From Streptomyces spiroverticillatus (GTDB lineage Bacteria > Actinomycetota > Actinomycetes > Streptomycetales > Streptomycetaceae), in contig BMUX01000003.1 in assembly GCA_014650415.1 (NCBI GenBank), forward strand, positions 62,001-126,000: a stretch of 64,000 nucleotides of DNA, in the 5' to 3' direction. Under the pieces are notes generated by a model. The model was given only the letters and a program-made list of their open reading frames with translations, ran no database searches and was not told the origin of the DNA. The translations under genes were made by a program, and so were the position numbers. Positions within the stretch are counted from its first letter, which is position 1. Every line of letters begins with the position of its first letter. Of the stretch, positions 25,944 to 34,023 are shown one piece after another.

Positions 25944-26992
25944 CTGCGCCCGCACCAACTCTCGCCACACCGACGGGCGTTGTCGTCGCGCCGCCGGACC
26001 TCGACCGCGAGCAGTGGCTCGCCGTTCGCCGTACCGGCATCGGTGGGTCGGATGTGGCCGCGCTGCTCGGCATGAGCAAGTACACCTCTCCGCTAGAGCT
26101 GTACCTCGACAAGCTCGGCGAGCTCGGCGACGTGCCGCGCTCCCCCGAACTCGTCGAGGCGGCGTTCTGGGGGCACGTGCACGAACCGTCGGTCGCGAAC
26201 GTCTTCGCCGAGCGTTCGGGTCTGCGCGTCGTCGAGGGTCCCGGCGTGCTGGCGCATGTCGAGCGTCGTTGGATGCTCGCCAACGTCGACCGGTACGTGC
26301 TCGAACCTGGCGAGCGGACGCCGTCGAGCCTCTTGGAGATCAAGACGCGTAGCGCGTTCCAGCTCGACGAGTGGCTGCTCGGCGTTCCGGACGGGCCGGC
26401 GCTGCAAACGCACTGGTATCTCGCCGTCACTGGTTATCAGCACGCGCACGTCGCCGCGCTGCTCGGCGGTAACCGGCTGCTCGTGCACCGGGTCGAGCGC
26501 GACGAGCAGCTCGTCGAGCACCTCGTCGACCTCGTCGGCGCGTTCTGGCAGCGGGTGCTCGACCGCACGCCGCCGCCGGTAGACGGTTCGGAGGCGACCG
26601 AGTCTCTGCTCGGCCACCTCTACGCGGTGCGGCCGGACGCCGTCACCGTGGCCGATCCGGCGGAAGTGCTTCCCCTGCTGGAACGCCGCCGCGAACTGAA
26701 GCGGCGCGAGCAGCGGGTCGAGGCCGAGCTGCGCGAGATCGACAACCGGCTGAAGGCGACCGCGGGCGAGTCCGAAGTCGTCGAGGTGCAGGGCTCGACC
26801 GCGTACACGTTCCGGCAGAACGGGCCGTTGGCGCAGAAACGATTCATCGCCGCGCACCCCGCGCTCGCCGCCTCGTACACCCATCAAGTTGACGCGCTCA
26901 ACACGACGCGACTCGCAGCCGAACACGCCGACACCGTGCGTGAGTTCCGTGCGCGTCGTCTGGTCGTCCCGAAGGAGAACAGCGCAGCATGA
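25940..26992 (+). CDS. YqaJ-type phage exonuclease
   Basis: 350 residues. The YqaJ/lambda-exonuclease fold is shown by RTGIGGSDVAALLGMSKY, FWGHVHEP, the metal-binding Asp in LANVDRY and the catalytic E-x-K in LLEIKTRS. The C-terminal part has a coiled coil (RRRELKRREQRVEAELREIDNRL). It degrades DNA from ends to produce single strands for RecT, encoded next, with a 4-base overlap. Together they form the phage homologous-recombination pair. Confidence 0.93.
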   Translation: MTAPAPTLATPTGVVVAPPDLDREQWLAVRRTGIGGSDVAALLGMSKYTSPLELYLDKLGELGDVPRSPELVEAAFWGHVHEPSVANVFAERSGLRVVEGPGVLAHVERRWMLANVDRYVLEPGERTPSSLLEIKTRSAFQLDEWLLGVPDGPALQTHWYLAVTGYQHAHVAALLGGNRLLVHRVERDEQLVEHLVDLVGAFWQRVLDRTPPPVDGSEATESLLGHLYAVRPDAVTVADPAEVLPLLERRRELKRREQRVEAELREIDNRLKATAGESEVVEVQGSTAYTFRQNGPLAQKRFIAAHPALAASYTHQVDALNTTRLAAEHADTVREFRARRLVVPKENSAA

Positions 26993-27876
26993 CAACCAAC
27001 CTGGCCGAGCGAGTCGCCAACCGCCGTAATCATGTGCCTGCGCGTCAGTCCGCGCAGCACGGTGCCGCGGCGCAGCCCACCCTCGTGCAGTTCGTGCAGT
27101 CGATGCGTGGCGAGATCGCCCGCGCGCTGCCGGCGCACGTCGCCAACCCGGAGCGCATCGCCCGTATCGCCCTTACCGAGCTGCGGCGCGTGGAGCACCT
27201 TGCGGAGTGCACGCAGGAGAGTTTCGGCGGTGCGCTGATGACCTGCGCGCAGCTCGGTCTCGAACCGGGCGGTGCATTGGGTGAGGCGTACCTGCTGCCG
27301 TTCTGGAACAAGAAGGTGCGCGCCTACGAGGTGCATCTCGTCATCGGCTATCAGGGCATGATCCGGCTGTTCTGGCAGCACCCCGCCGCCGCTGGTCTGG
27401 CGACGCACACAGTGCACGAGAACGACGAGTTCGCTTTCGAGTACGGGCTGACCCCGGTACTACGGCACAAGCCGGCCCGTTCCAACCGGGGGCGCCCGAC
27501 CGATTACTACGCTGTCGCGACCATGGCGAACGGCGGAAGTGCGTTCGTGGTCTTTTCGGTCGAGGACGTCGAGGCGATCCGGCAGCGCAGCAAGGCACGC
27601 GATTTCGGGCCGTGGGCCACGGATTACGACGCCATGGCGCGCAAGACGTGCATTCGCCAACTGTTCAAGCTGCTGCCCAAATCGAGCGAGCTCGCTCGCG
27701 CGGTCGCACATGACGAGGGCGTGCGGCGCGATGCGTCGCCGGAGGGGCTCGACGTGCCCCCGGACTACGTCGAGGGTGAAGTCGTCGAGCAGGCGCCCAC
27801 GCAGCAGGCAGTCGAGGACGTGCCCGAGGAGTTCACCGGGTGGCCCGAAGCCGCTGAGCCTGCCGCTTCCCAGTGA
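26989..27876 (+). CDS. recT: RecT single-strand annealing protein
   Basis: 295 residues, normal for RecT. Family signatures: FGGALMTCAQLGLEPG, YLLPFWNKK, VIGYQGMIRL, YAVATMANGG and MARKTCIRQLFKLLPKS. The last 45 residues are acidic and disordered. It binds single-stranded DNA and anneals complementary strands produced by the upstream exonuclease. Coupled by a 4-base overlap to the upstream gene. Confidence 0.95.
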   Translation: MTTNLAERVANRRNHVPARQSAQHGAAAQPTLVQFVQSMRGEIARALPAHVANPERIARIALTELRRVEHLAECTQESFGGALMTCAQLGLEPGGALGEAYLLPFWNKKVRAYEVHLVIGYQGMIRLFWQHPAAAGLATHTVHENDEFAFEYGLTPVLRHKPARSNRGRPTDYYAVATMANGGSAFVVFSVEDVEAIRQRSKARDFGPWATDYDAMARKTCIRQLFKLLPKSSELARAVAHDEGVRRDASPEGLDVPPDYVEGEVVEQAPTQQAVEDVPEEFTGWPEAAEPAASQ

Positions 27877-28145
27877 GGCACGGCAGCGCCGTTCCGCCGC
27901 CGTTGTGCGGGCATTGGAGCGGCGCCGACCGCCGGTACTGCCGTGCAGTCGACGGCGTCCGCCTCTACCTCCCCGGACACCGCTGCCCCGTGCATACCCC
28001 TGCCGCGCTCGCCGGTCGTCCCGAAGCACCGGGGGCGACAACCCCTGTAAGGAGAAGGACAGTTGAGCCGCGCAGCGACGGAATGGGTGTGGGACCACGC
28101 CACCGCCCGGGGAACCGCGCGAATCGTGCTGCTCGCCATCGCTGA
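27873..28145 (+). CDS. Small Cys/His phage protein
   Basis: 90 residues from GTG 27873, overlapping recT by 4 bases. Residues 12-40 hold two Cys and two His (LCGHW, YCRAVDG, LPGHRCPVHTP) and resemble a small zinc-binding element common in actinophages. The last 27 residues overlap the next gene in another frame and are Arg-rich, so the conserved part is the first 55 residues. Function unknown. Confidence 0.55.
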   Translation: MRHGSAVPPPLCGHWSGADRRYCRAVDGVRLYLPGHRCPVHTPAALAGRPEAPGATTPVRRRTVEPRSDGMGVGPRHRPGNRANRAARHR

Positions 28146-28872
28146 CCGGGCGAACGGCGACGCCGTCGCCTACGCCGGTACCGCGATGCTCGTGCAGCGC
28201 ACCCGTGCGGCTCGCTCGACCGTGCGCGACGCCGTCGACGCGCTGCTCGACTCGGGCGAGCTCGTCGTCGTCGAGGGCGCCACGGGGCCGCGCGGAGAGA
28301 CCGTTTACCGCCTGCCGCTCGTCGCCGAGCACGCCCTGTCGGAGGGGGCCGGAATCCGGTCCGGGCCGGAATCCGGTCCGGGTCGGAAATCGGCCCCCCG
28401 GGGGCCGGAATCCGGTACGGAGGGGGGCCGGAATCCGGTACCAGGGGGGCCGGAATCCAGCCCCCAGAACAAGAAGAACAAGAGAGAACAAGAAAAGCAG
28501 CAGCCGCGCGCGAGCTCGGCCGCCCGCTCCCCGTTGATTCCCGAGCTGCACCCGCTTGGCGACGCACTCGCCGCCGCCGGCGTTTCGGTCCGCTGGTCAC
28601 TCGGTCTCGGCGAGCAGCGCGACGTCTGGCGACTCGTGCAGCAGCACAGCGTCGAGGCCCTCGTCGAGCTCGCCGCACGCCGCACGCAACCGGGCACCGA
28701 CCCGAAACCGGGCCGCTACTGGCTGAAGGTCTGGGGCGACCTCGACCGCTCCCCCGCCGTACGCCCGGGGCCCAATGTCGTTCCGTTCCGCAGCAGTTCG
28801 CCCGCCGCCTATACCGACAATCTCGCCGCCGGTCTGCAACTGCTGCGCGCGCAGAAGGAGAGTTCCCAGTGA
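28063..28872 (+). CDS. Helix-turn-helix replication initiator-like protein
   Basis: 269 residues. The N-terminal 80 residues are a winged helix-turn-helix (RIVLLAIADRANGDAVAYAGTAMLVQRTRAARSTVRDAVDALL). A low-complexity Gly/Pro/Ser linker is encoded by repeated DNA. A basic stretch (NKKNKREQEKQQ) and a C-terminal helical domain follow (RWSLGLGEQRDVWRLVQQH, PGRYWLKVWG). The layout resembles lambda O, whose gene carries the phage origin. The iteron-like repeats and the purine-rich run lie inside the linker codons. Confidence 0.7.
   Translation: MSRAATEWVWDHATARGTARIVLLAIADRANGDAVAYAGTAMLVQRTRAARSTVRDAVDALLDSGELVVVEGATGPRGETVYRLPLVAEHALSEGAGIRSGPESGPGRKSAPRGPESGTEGGRNPVPGGPESSPQNKKNKREQEKQQPRASSAARSPLIPELHPLGDALAAAGVSVRWSLGLGEQRDVWRLVQQHSVEALVELAARRTQPGTDPKPGRYWLKVWGDLDRSPAVRPGPNVVPFRSSSPAAYTDNLAAGLQLLRAQKESSQ
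28344..28500. repeat. Iteron-like repeats with adjacent purine-rich run, possible phage origin
   Basis: The block GGCCGGAATCC recurs with its GGAATCC at 28351, 28368, 28407, 28430 and 28452, plus a degenerate copy at 28385, spaced 17-23 bp. Directly downstream lies an A-rich purine run at 28468-28500 (AACAAGAAGAACAAG...). Repeats plus easy-melting DNA inside an initiator gene is the lambda ori arrangement. Confidence 0.6.
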
Positions 28873-29684
28873 TCGACGAACACATCGTCGCCCTGCTCGC
28901 CTACGCCGGGCGCCTCGACTCCCGCGTGCGCCGCGCTCTTGCCGACCCGCAGCAGTCGGCCCGTACCATCGCCGATTGGTCGACCGCGCTCGCCGACGTA
29001 CCCGCCACCCTGCCGGCGACCGGTTGGGACGCTTCACACGCCGTCCGCCGCTACTACGAGCAGAAGGCGGGCGACCGCTCCGCACAGTTCCGGGGCGTCG
29101 AGCCGCACGACGTGCTCGCCGCTTGGTCGCCCCACCGGGCCGAGCTCATGAACCGTCACACCGACCCCCTGCCGGCCGCAGACCCCGACGACCCGCAGGC
29201 GTGGCGGGCGGAATTGCTCGGCGGGCGCGTCGACGTCGCACACGGCCACCGTCCGCCCGCGCAGTACCGGGCCGAGATCAACGAGGGCGGGCAGAAACGT
29301 CTCGCCGCCCTGATGTCGGGCGTCGGGACCGAGCGCCGCCGCTACATGCCCGCGCACGTTGCCCGCGAGCTCGCAGCGTTCCGGCCGAGCCGTGCGCACC
29401 GCGAGACCCTCGTCGACGAGGGGATGCCCGACCCGCTCGGCGCCCCGTGCCCCCACTGCCGCGCCACCGTCGAGCAGCCGTGCCAGACCGGATACCGGCG
29501 CAACGGCAAGGGGCGCCGGCCGATCAGCGGCGTGCACCCCTCCCGCATCGAGGCAGTTGTCGCCGCACTTGGGCCCGACGCTGCGAAGGATGCCGAGCGG
29601 GTACGGCTCGCCCGCATCATGTGCCAGCCGCCCGCCCCGCGCCGTGACGCCCGCGCCCGCCACACATCGGGAGGGCAGCACTGA
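28869..29684 (+). CDS. Phage protein with C-terminal zinc finger
   Basis: 271 residues, overlapping the upstream gene by 4 bases. Helical N-terminal half with no recognised fold. Near the C-terminus CPHCRATVEQPCQT ... HPSRIEAV is the C-x2-C-x7-C-x(n)-H zinc-finger found in many actinophage proteins. Possibly a DNA-binding or replication accessory protein, by its place after the initiator; not demonstrated. Confidence 0.65.
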   Translation: MIDEHIVALLAYAGRLDSRVRRALADPQQSARTIADWSTALADVPATLPATGWDASHAVRRYYEQKAGDRSAQFRGVEPHDVLAAWSPHRAELMNRHTDPLPAADPDDPQAWRAELLGGRVDVAHGHRPPAQYRAEINEGGQKRLAALMSGVGTERRRYMPAHVARELAAFRPSRAHRETLVDEGMPDPLGAPCPHCRATVEQPCQTGYRRNGKGRRPISGVHPSRIEAVVAALGPDAAKDAERVRLARIMCQPPAPRRDARARHTSGGQH

Positions 29685-29980
29685 TGATGCCGCCCGCTGC
29701 CCGTGCTGCCATCGCCGCGCACCTGACCGACGCGCTCGACGTGCACCCCACGCTCGCCGCGGACGACATCGCCCGCCGCCTTACCGCAGAGGGATGGGAG
29801 ATCAACAGCGTTCGTCTGCGGGATGCCGGTCAGGACCGACGCCATGCACACGTACCCGCGCGACCGGTCGCGCCTCGCGCGCGGGGGCCGCGCGCTCGGC
29901 GCCTGCCTGCTCTGCGCAGAGCCCTGCGCGTATTCGACGTTCGTCGTCTTGCGCACGAAGAAACGGACCACGCCGTATGA
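29684..29980 (+). CDS. Small phage protein, reading frame uncertain
   Basis: 98 residues from ATGATG at 29684, coupled to the preceding stop. The first 45 residues look coding (LTDALDVHPTLAADDIARRLTAEGWEIN, a possible small helix-turn-helix). After that the frame becomes Arg/Pro-rich, like an out-of-frame reading. Another frame then looks better (GACLLCAEPCAYSTF, from 29823), so there may be two overlapping genes or a frameshift here. Confidence 0.4.
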   Translation: MMPPAARAAIAAHLTDALDVHPTLAADDIARRLTAEGWEINSVRLRDAGQDRRHAHVPARPVAPRARGPRARRLPALRRALRVFDVRRLAHEETDHAV

Positions 29981-30159
29981 CCACTGCCCAACTCGTCTCC
30001 GCCCTCGTTGTCGTGCTCGTCGTGCTCTCCGGAATCCCGCTCGGTCGCATCGCCTGCCGACGCGACCCCGGACCGCGGCGACGCCACCCTGCCGACACCC
30101 GCGGCGCCTGCGTCGCCGAATGCCGTACCTGCACCGCACTGAAGGAGAGGGGCTACTGA
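29977..30159 (+). CDS. Small membrane protein with C-terminal Cys cluster
   Basis: 60 residues. One membrane helix (SALVVVLVVLSGIPLGRIAC), then a basic stretch and a CVAECRTC cluster. ATGA overlaps at both ends, with the gene before it (29980) and the coiled-coil gene after it (30159), which supports a real coupled gene. Function unknown. Confidence 0.6.
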   Translation: MTTAQLVSALVVVLVVLSGIPLGRIACRRDPGPRRRHPADTRGACVAECRTCTALKERGY

Positions 30160-30605
30160 TGAGCCGCCGTATCGACGCCCGACGAGGACGTGCTGCCCGA
30201 CGCGACGCCGCGCGCGACGAGCGACGGGCACGGCTGCACGTCCTGCTCGCTCGCGCCGACCGGGGCGTGCTCACCCCCGAAGACTGCGCGGCCCTGCGCC
30301 TCGGCGTCGAGGCCGAGATCGCCGAGAGCAACACCCATCGCCGGAGCGCCGGCGGGCAGCAGGCAGCAGCGACGCGACTGCACGCCCGGGTCGAAGCTGC
30401 CGAGCAGGCGATCGTCGAGACCGAGCAGCGCGCCGAGACCGCCGAGCAGCTACTCGACGCACTGTGCAGCACCCGCACGTACCGCGACCTGCTCGCCGAG
30501 CAGCTCGCCGAACGGCACGGGCCCCTCGTCGACGAGTACCCGCCGGCCTTTCACCGCTTGCTCGACCACGTCGCCGAGCAGCTCGCCCCCCGGGCGCAGC
30601 AGTGA
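30159..30605 (+). CDS. Coiled-coil phage protein
   Basis: 148 residues from ATG 30159 with GGAGAGGGGC upstream. A basic N-terminus (RGRAARRDAARDERRAR) precedes a long coiled coil (LHARVEAAEQAIVETEQRAETAEQLLDAL) and a short C-terminal helical part. Common in Streptomyces phages; role unknown. The frame is open upstream to 29823, but that part overlaps the previous genes. Confidence 0.65.
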   Translation: MSRRIDARRGRAARRDAARDERRARLHVLLARADRGVLTPEDCAALRLGVEAEIAESNTHRRSAGGQQAAATRLHARVEAAEQAIVETEQRAETAEQLLDALCSTRTYRDLLAEQLAERHGPLVDEYPPAFHRLLDHVAEQLAPRAQQ

Positions 30606-30811
30606 GCACTCGTCGGCCCATCCTGTGTGCTCACCGGTACGGGCTCATGCAGGACTCATGCCCCGGGTGCGACGCCGAGCAGGAACGGCCGCACCCCGCG
30701 GACCCCGTTGCCGTACGGCCCCGATGGGCCACACGCGACTACCGGCGCTGCCGGCGCTGCTCCCTCGTTCCGTCCGCCCGCATTCACCGGGGGCACACCC
30801 CCACCACGTGA
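30602..30811 (+). CDS. Small zinc-ribbon-like phage protein
   Basis: 69 residues from GTG 30602, overlapping the previous stop (GTGA). Two CxxC knuckles (CPGC and CRRC) about 30 residues apart, with His at ILCAHRYG. Probably a small zinc-binding protein; no known function. Confidence 0.6.
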   Translation: MSTRRPILCAHRYGLMQDSCPGCDAEQERPHPADPVAVRPRWATRDYRRCRRCSLVPSARIHRGHTPTT

Positions 30812-30815
30812 TCAC

Positions 30816-30842
30816 GGGGCGCAGCCGCAGCCCCTGCGCCCC
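30816..30842. other. Hairpin between small early genes
   Basis: Perfect inverted repeat GGGGCGCAG-9 nt-CTGCGCCCC with no T run; possible mRNA processing or attenuation structure just before the next ribosome site. Confidence 0.35.
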
Positions 30843-30880
30843 GCACTGCGCCGTCGCACCACGCCAAGGAGAGACCCACC

Positions 30881-31672
30881 GTGCAGCACCCTGATACCCA
30901 CCGCACGGCCGCCAGCCTGCGCACCATCCGGGAACTGTGGGGCGAGCTGCTGCTCGCCATCGCCACCCCGCCCGCGGACGTCTGGCCACCGCGGCAGCTC
31001 GCGCAGACCCTGCACGCCGTCGACGACGAGCTGCTCGTCGTCGAGCGGGCGCCGCTGGTGTTGAGGGAGCACCCCGCGCCCCTGAACCTGACCGCGCTCG
31101 ATACCGGTCTCGCGATCGAGCGCGCGCTGTTCGCACTGGCCGACACGCTCGCCGCCGCAGTCCAGCGCGCCACAGCACGCGATGCACGGCGCTGGGACTA
31201 CCAGGACCCGGACGCCGTCGACATCCGGCGGGCGCACGGAAGCCGCGCGCACGGACTGCACTTCGCATCGGTGTGGATCGAGGGGCGCGTGCTCGACGAG
31301 GACACCGAGCCCGAGCAGCAGCTCGACGGAACGTTCGTCGCCGCCCCCTTTAGCGTGCTGCCCGAGTACCTGCTGCACGAGGCGCGGCACGTGGTGCAGG
31401 GGGCAGAGGCGCGGCTGCTGCGGACGCTCGGCCTTGACCAGCGCACCACGCCGGTACCCGACCGGCCGTGCCCGTGGTGCGGGGGAGAGCTCGAACTGCA
31501 CACCGGGCCCGATGAGGCGCCGAGCGTGACCTGCTCGACCGGCATCCCGTGCACTGCACCCGTACCGCTCGACGCACAGAGGCGACGTATCTGGGAATGG
31601 GGCGATCTGCCGCCCCTGGTAACCGCCCTCGCTGGCCTTGAGCAGCCTTACGCAGGCACTCAGACCTCATAG
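30881..31672 (+). CDS. Phage protein with C-terminal zinc ribbon
   Basis: 263 residues from GTG 30881, with AAGGAGAG upstream. A helical alpha-rich body (ELWGELLLAIATPPADVWPPRQLAQTLHAV..., YLLHEARHVVQ) is followed by a zinc ribbon CPWCGGELEL ... CSTGIPC. It is the last gene of the early block; a terminator follows. Function not known; related proteins occur in actinophages at this position. Confidence 0.65.
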   Translation: MQHPDTHRTAASLRTIRELWGELLLAIATPPADVWPPRQLAQTLHAVDDELLVVERAPLVLREHPAPLNLTALDTGLAIERALFALADTLAAAVQRATARDARRWDYQDPDAVDIRRAHGSRAHGLHFASVWIEGRVLDEDTEPEQQLDGTFVAAPFSVLPEYLLHEARHVVQGAEARLLRTLGLDQRTTPVPDRPCPWCGGELELHTGPDEAPSVTCSTGIPCTAPVPLDAQRRRIWEWGDLPPLVTALAGLEQPYAGTQTS

Positions 31673-31688
31673 CTGCGCGTTACAACGG

Positions 31689-31711
31689 GCCCCGGGGCGT
31701 AGCCTCGGGGC
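31689..31711 (+). terminator. Terminator at the end of the early block
   Basis: Hairpin GCCCCGGGG-5 nt-CCTCGGGGC (one mismatch) then TCATCTCTGTTT. Confidence 0.6.
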
Positions 31712-31783
31712 TCATCTCTGTTTCATAACGATGCGTCAACTGCCGTTGTCGGCAGGGGAGTTGCGCTTCACCATTCTACTCAG

Positions 31784-31848
31784 GGATCGCAACCGCGATC
31801 CTTCTCGACCTAATTTTAGTTAGTTTCCCTAATTAACTCTTTAGGTCG
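31784..31848. promoter_or_regulatory. AT-rich structured region between early and late genes
   Basis: This is one of the most AT-rich places in the prophage. It contains a hairpin GGATCGC-AACC-GCGATCC (31784-31801) and a nested inverted repeat: CGACCTAA (31806) with TTAGGTCG (31841), and inside it AGTTA (31818) with TAACT (31834). It may be a late promoter/operator or a small RNA. Confidence 0.5.
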
Positions 31849-31892
31849 GTAGTCAACATTGAAAGCCCGGACGTAAAAAGGTCGGAAGCAAA

Positions 31893-32045
31893 ATGGTGAA
31901 GCGAGTAATTGACCTGATCCGCAACGCAATCCAGAGCGGCGACAGGACCCTGCGGCTCATCGTCCTCATGGGCGCAGGGGCGGCCTGCGTGATCACCATG
32001 GGTGCGGTTGCGGCGGTTACCGCTAAGTACGTCGGCTGGATCTGA
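31893..32045 (+). CDS. Small membrane protein
   Basis: 50 residues. A basic N-terminus (MVKRVIDLIRNAIQSGDRTLR) and one membrane helix (LIVLMGAGAACVITMGAVAAVTA). AT-rich upstream DNA and no good Shine-Dalgarno (GGAAGCAAA). It stands alone between early and late blocks and may be expressed from the lysogen. Function unknown. Confidence 0.6.
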   Translation: MVKRVIDLIRNAIQSGDRTLRLIVLMGAGAACVITMGAVAAVTAKYVGWI

Positions 32046-32270
32046 GTCGAACACCCCCACCGTCGAGAGTGAGGAATAATTATCATCACCGGACCTTCAC
32101 ATGGGCGCAGGAGTGGCCCGTCGCACTCTGCACCGGGAATCACTTGCGCCGTTATCGTTCTGTGACCTAAAGTTTGCGGTGCCTCCGGCGTGCCCGGAAA
32201 CACCTTGACCCGTGCGCCCCGCCACCTCCCCCGTGGCGGGGCGCACGCATGTCCGTCAGGAGGTGAGCAC
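32046..32270. other. Gap before terminase genes, possible packaging site
   Basis: 225 bases without a gene. It contains the strong hairpin at 32212-32246 (GTGCGCCCCGCCAC / GTGGCGGGGCGCAC). Packaging sites often lie just before the small terminase gene, but no specific cos or pac motif can be shown. Confidence 0.35.
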
Positions 32271-32717
32271 GTGGCCGGGCCGATCACCGACCGGGACCGG
32301 GAGCAGGTTCGCCGGCTGCACGCCGAGGGCAAGTCCCGCAACCACATTGCCCGCGCGCTCGGCCGCAGCGCAGCCACCGTAAGCAAGATCGCCCGCGCCG
32401 AGGGGCTCGCCTTCAGCGGGGGCGCACGCGTCGCCGCCGCCACAGAGGCGCGACGAGCAGACGCTGCCGCACGGCGCGAGCTGCTCGCCGACGAGGCACT
32501 CGACGGCGCACTCGGTCAAGTCGCCCGTACCGGCGGCGCCGAGAGTGCACGCGATGCCCGAGACCATGCCACCGCAGCCCGCGCCCTTACCGAAGTTCAC
32601 GCCCGAGTCGCCGAACTCGCCCGCCAGACCGGCGCCGGCAGCAAGGGCGCAGCGATGCTCGACCGGCTCGCCGACGCACTGAGCGGACCGGCCGGAGGTG
32701 ACCCGGAGGGGGATTGA
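32271..32717 (+). CDS. Terminase small subunit-like helix-turn-helix protein
   Basis: 148 residues from GTG 32271, with AGGAGGTGAG upstream. The helix-turn-helix is at residues 10-40 (VRRLHAEGKSRNHIARALGRSAATVSKIAR), then a long helical region that could oligomerise. It directly precedes the large terminase, so it is the probable DNA-recognition subunit for packaging. Confidence 0.75.
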   Translation: MAGPITDRDREQVRRLHAEGKSRNHIARALGRSAATVSKIARAEGLAFSGGARVAAATEARRADAAARRELLADEALDGALGQVARTGGAESARDARDHATAARALTEVHARVAELARQTGAGSKGAAMLDRLADALSGPAGGDPEGD

Positions 32718-33952
32718 TGCCCGCCCCTCTCCCTCTCTCCGACAAGCAGCTCGCATCCGTCCGCAGCGCCACGGCCCGTATCTGCATTTGGCATGGCAGC
32801 GTCCGGTCGGGCAAGACCATCGCGAGCCTGCTCTGCTTCCTGCTGCGCGTACACCGTGCCCCCGCATCGGGACTGATCTTGATCTGCGGCAGATCGTTGC
32901 AAACGATCGAGCGAAATGTGATCGAGCCGCTTCAAGATCACGGCCTGTTTGGCGACGTCGCCGACGAGGTCCGCCACACCCGCGGCGCCACAACTGCCGT
33001 AATCCTGGGGCGTGTTGTGCACCTCGTCGGCGCCAGTGACGCGCGGGCAGAGGGGCGGCTGCGCGGACTGACGGCGTCGCTCGCCTATGTCGACGAGGTC
33101 ACCCTGTTGCCTGCTGCGTTCTTCCGGCAGCTACTCGCCCGACTCAGCTTGCCAGGGGCGCAGTTGATCGGGACGACGAACCCTGACTCGCCCCGCCATT
33201 GGGTGAAGCGCGAGTACCTCGACCGCGCGCACGAGCTCGACCTCGTCGAGTTTCATTTCAGGCTCGCCGACAACCCGAGTCTTTCGCCTGCGTACGTGGC
33301 TGCGCTCGCCGCGGAGTACACCGGCTTGTGGCGCCGGCGCATGATCCTGGGCGAGTGGGTTGTCGCTGAGGGCGCGATCTTCGACGCGTACGACGAGGCG
33401 CAGCACGTCGTCGACGAGCTGCCCCCGATGCGCCGCTACTGGGCAGCCATCGACTACGGAACAACGAATCCGTTTGCGGCGATCTTGCTTGGTCTCGGCG
33501 ACGACGACGTGCTGTACGTGGTCAGTGAATGGCGCCACGACTCGCGCGCAGCGCACCGGCAGCTCACCGACGTGCAGTACAGCCGTGCCGTACGCGAGTG
33601 GCTCGACGAGCTCGGCGTCGAGCCCGAGTGGACGTTCGTCGACCCCTCCGCAACCAGCTACATCACTCAACTATGGGCCGACGGGCACCCCGGCGTCACC
33701 CGGGCCCGAAACGACGTCCTCGACGGAATCCGCAGCGTCTCGGCCGCGCTCGGCGCCGGCCTGCTGCGTATCCACCGGTCAGCCGCAGGGCTGCTCGACG
33801 AGCTGCCGTCGTACGTATGGGACGACGCTGCCGCTGCCCACGGTGAAGACCGGCCCGTGAAAGCGGCCGATCACTCCGTCGACGCACTGCGCTACGCCGT
33901 GCACAGCACGGCGAACGAGTGGCGCGGCCTGCTGCCCGCCCCTGCTGCCTGA
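32717..33952 (+). CDS. terL: Terminase large subunit
   Basis: 411 residues. The ATPase has Walker A GSVRSGKT (residues 27-34) and Walker B LAYVDEVT. The C-terminal RNase H-like nuclease has Asp residues in AAIDYGTTNPFA and WTFVDPSA and near the end in AADHSVDALRYA. It pumps and cuts the phage DNA during head filling. The ATG at 32717 overlaps the small-subunit stop; a TTG three bases upstream is also possible. Confidence 0.94.
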   Translation: MPAPLPLSDKQLASVRSATARICIWHGSVRSGKTIASLLCFLLRVHRAPASGLILICGRSLQTIERNVIEPLQDHGLFGDVADEVRHTRGATTAVILGRVVHLVGASDARAEGRLRGLTASLAYVDEVTLLPAAFFRQLLARLSLPGAQLIGTTNPDSPRHWVKREYLDRAHELDLVEFHFRLADNPSLSPAYVAALAAEYTGLWRRRMILGEWVVAEGAIFDAYDEAQHVVDELPPMRRYWAAIDYGTTNPFAAILLGLGDDDVLYVVSEWRHDSRAAHRQLTDVQYSRAVREWLDELGVEPEWTFVDPSATSYITQLWADGHPGVTRARNDVLDGIRSVSAALGAGLLRIHRSAAGLLDELPSYVWDDAAAAHGEDRPVKAADHSVDALRYAVHSTANEWRGLLPAPAA

Positions 33953-34023
33953 CCACCCGCACCCCGCCCGGCCGCCCCCGGGCGGAAGCGGGGCGTTCCC
34001 ACGCTCACCCAAGGGGGCACGTC

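Noticed and set aside
29823..30605. A single 260-residue gene through the coiled-coil protein
   Set aside because: The first 110 codons overlap two other coupled frames and become Arg/Pro-rich; kept only as a note that the region is ambiguous.
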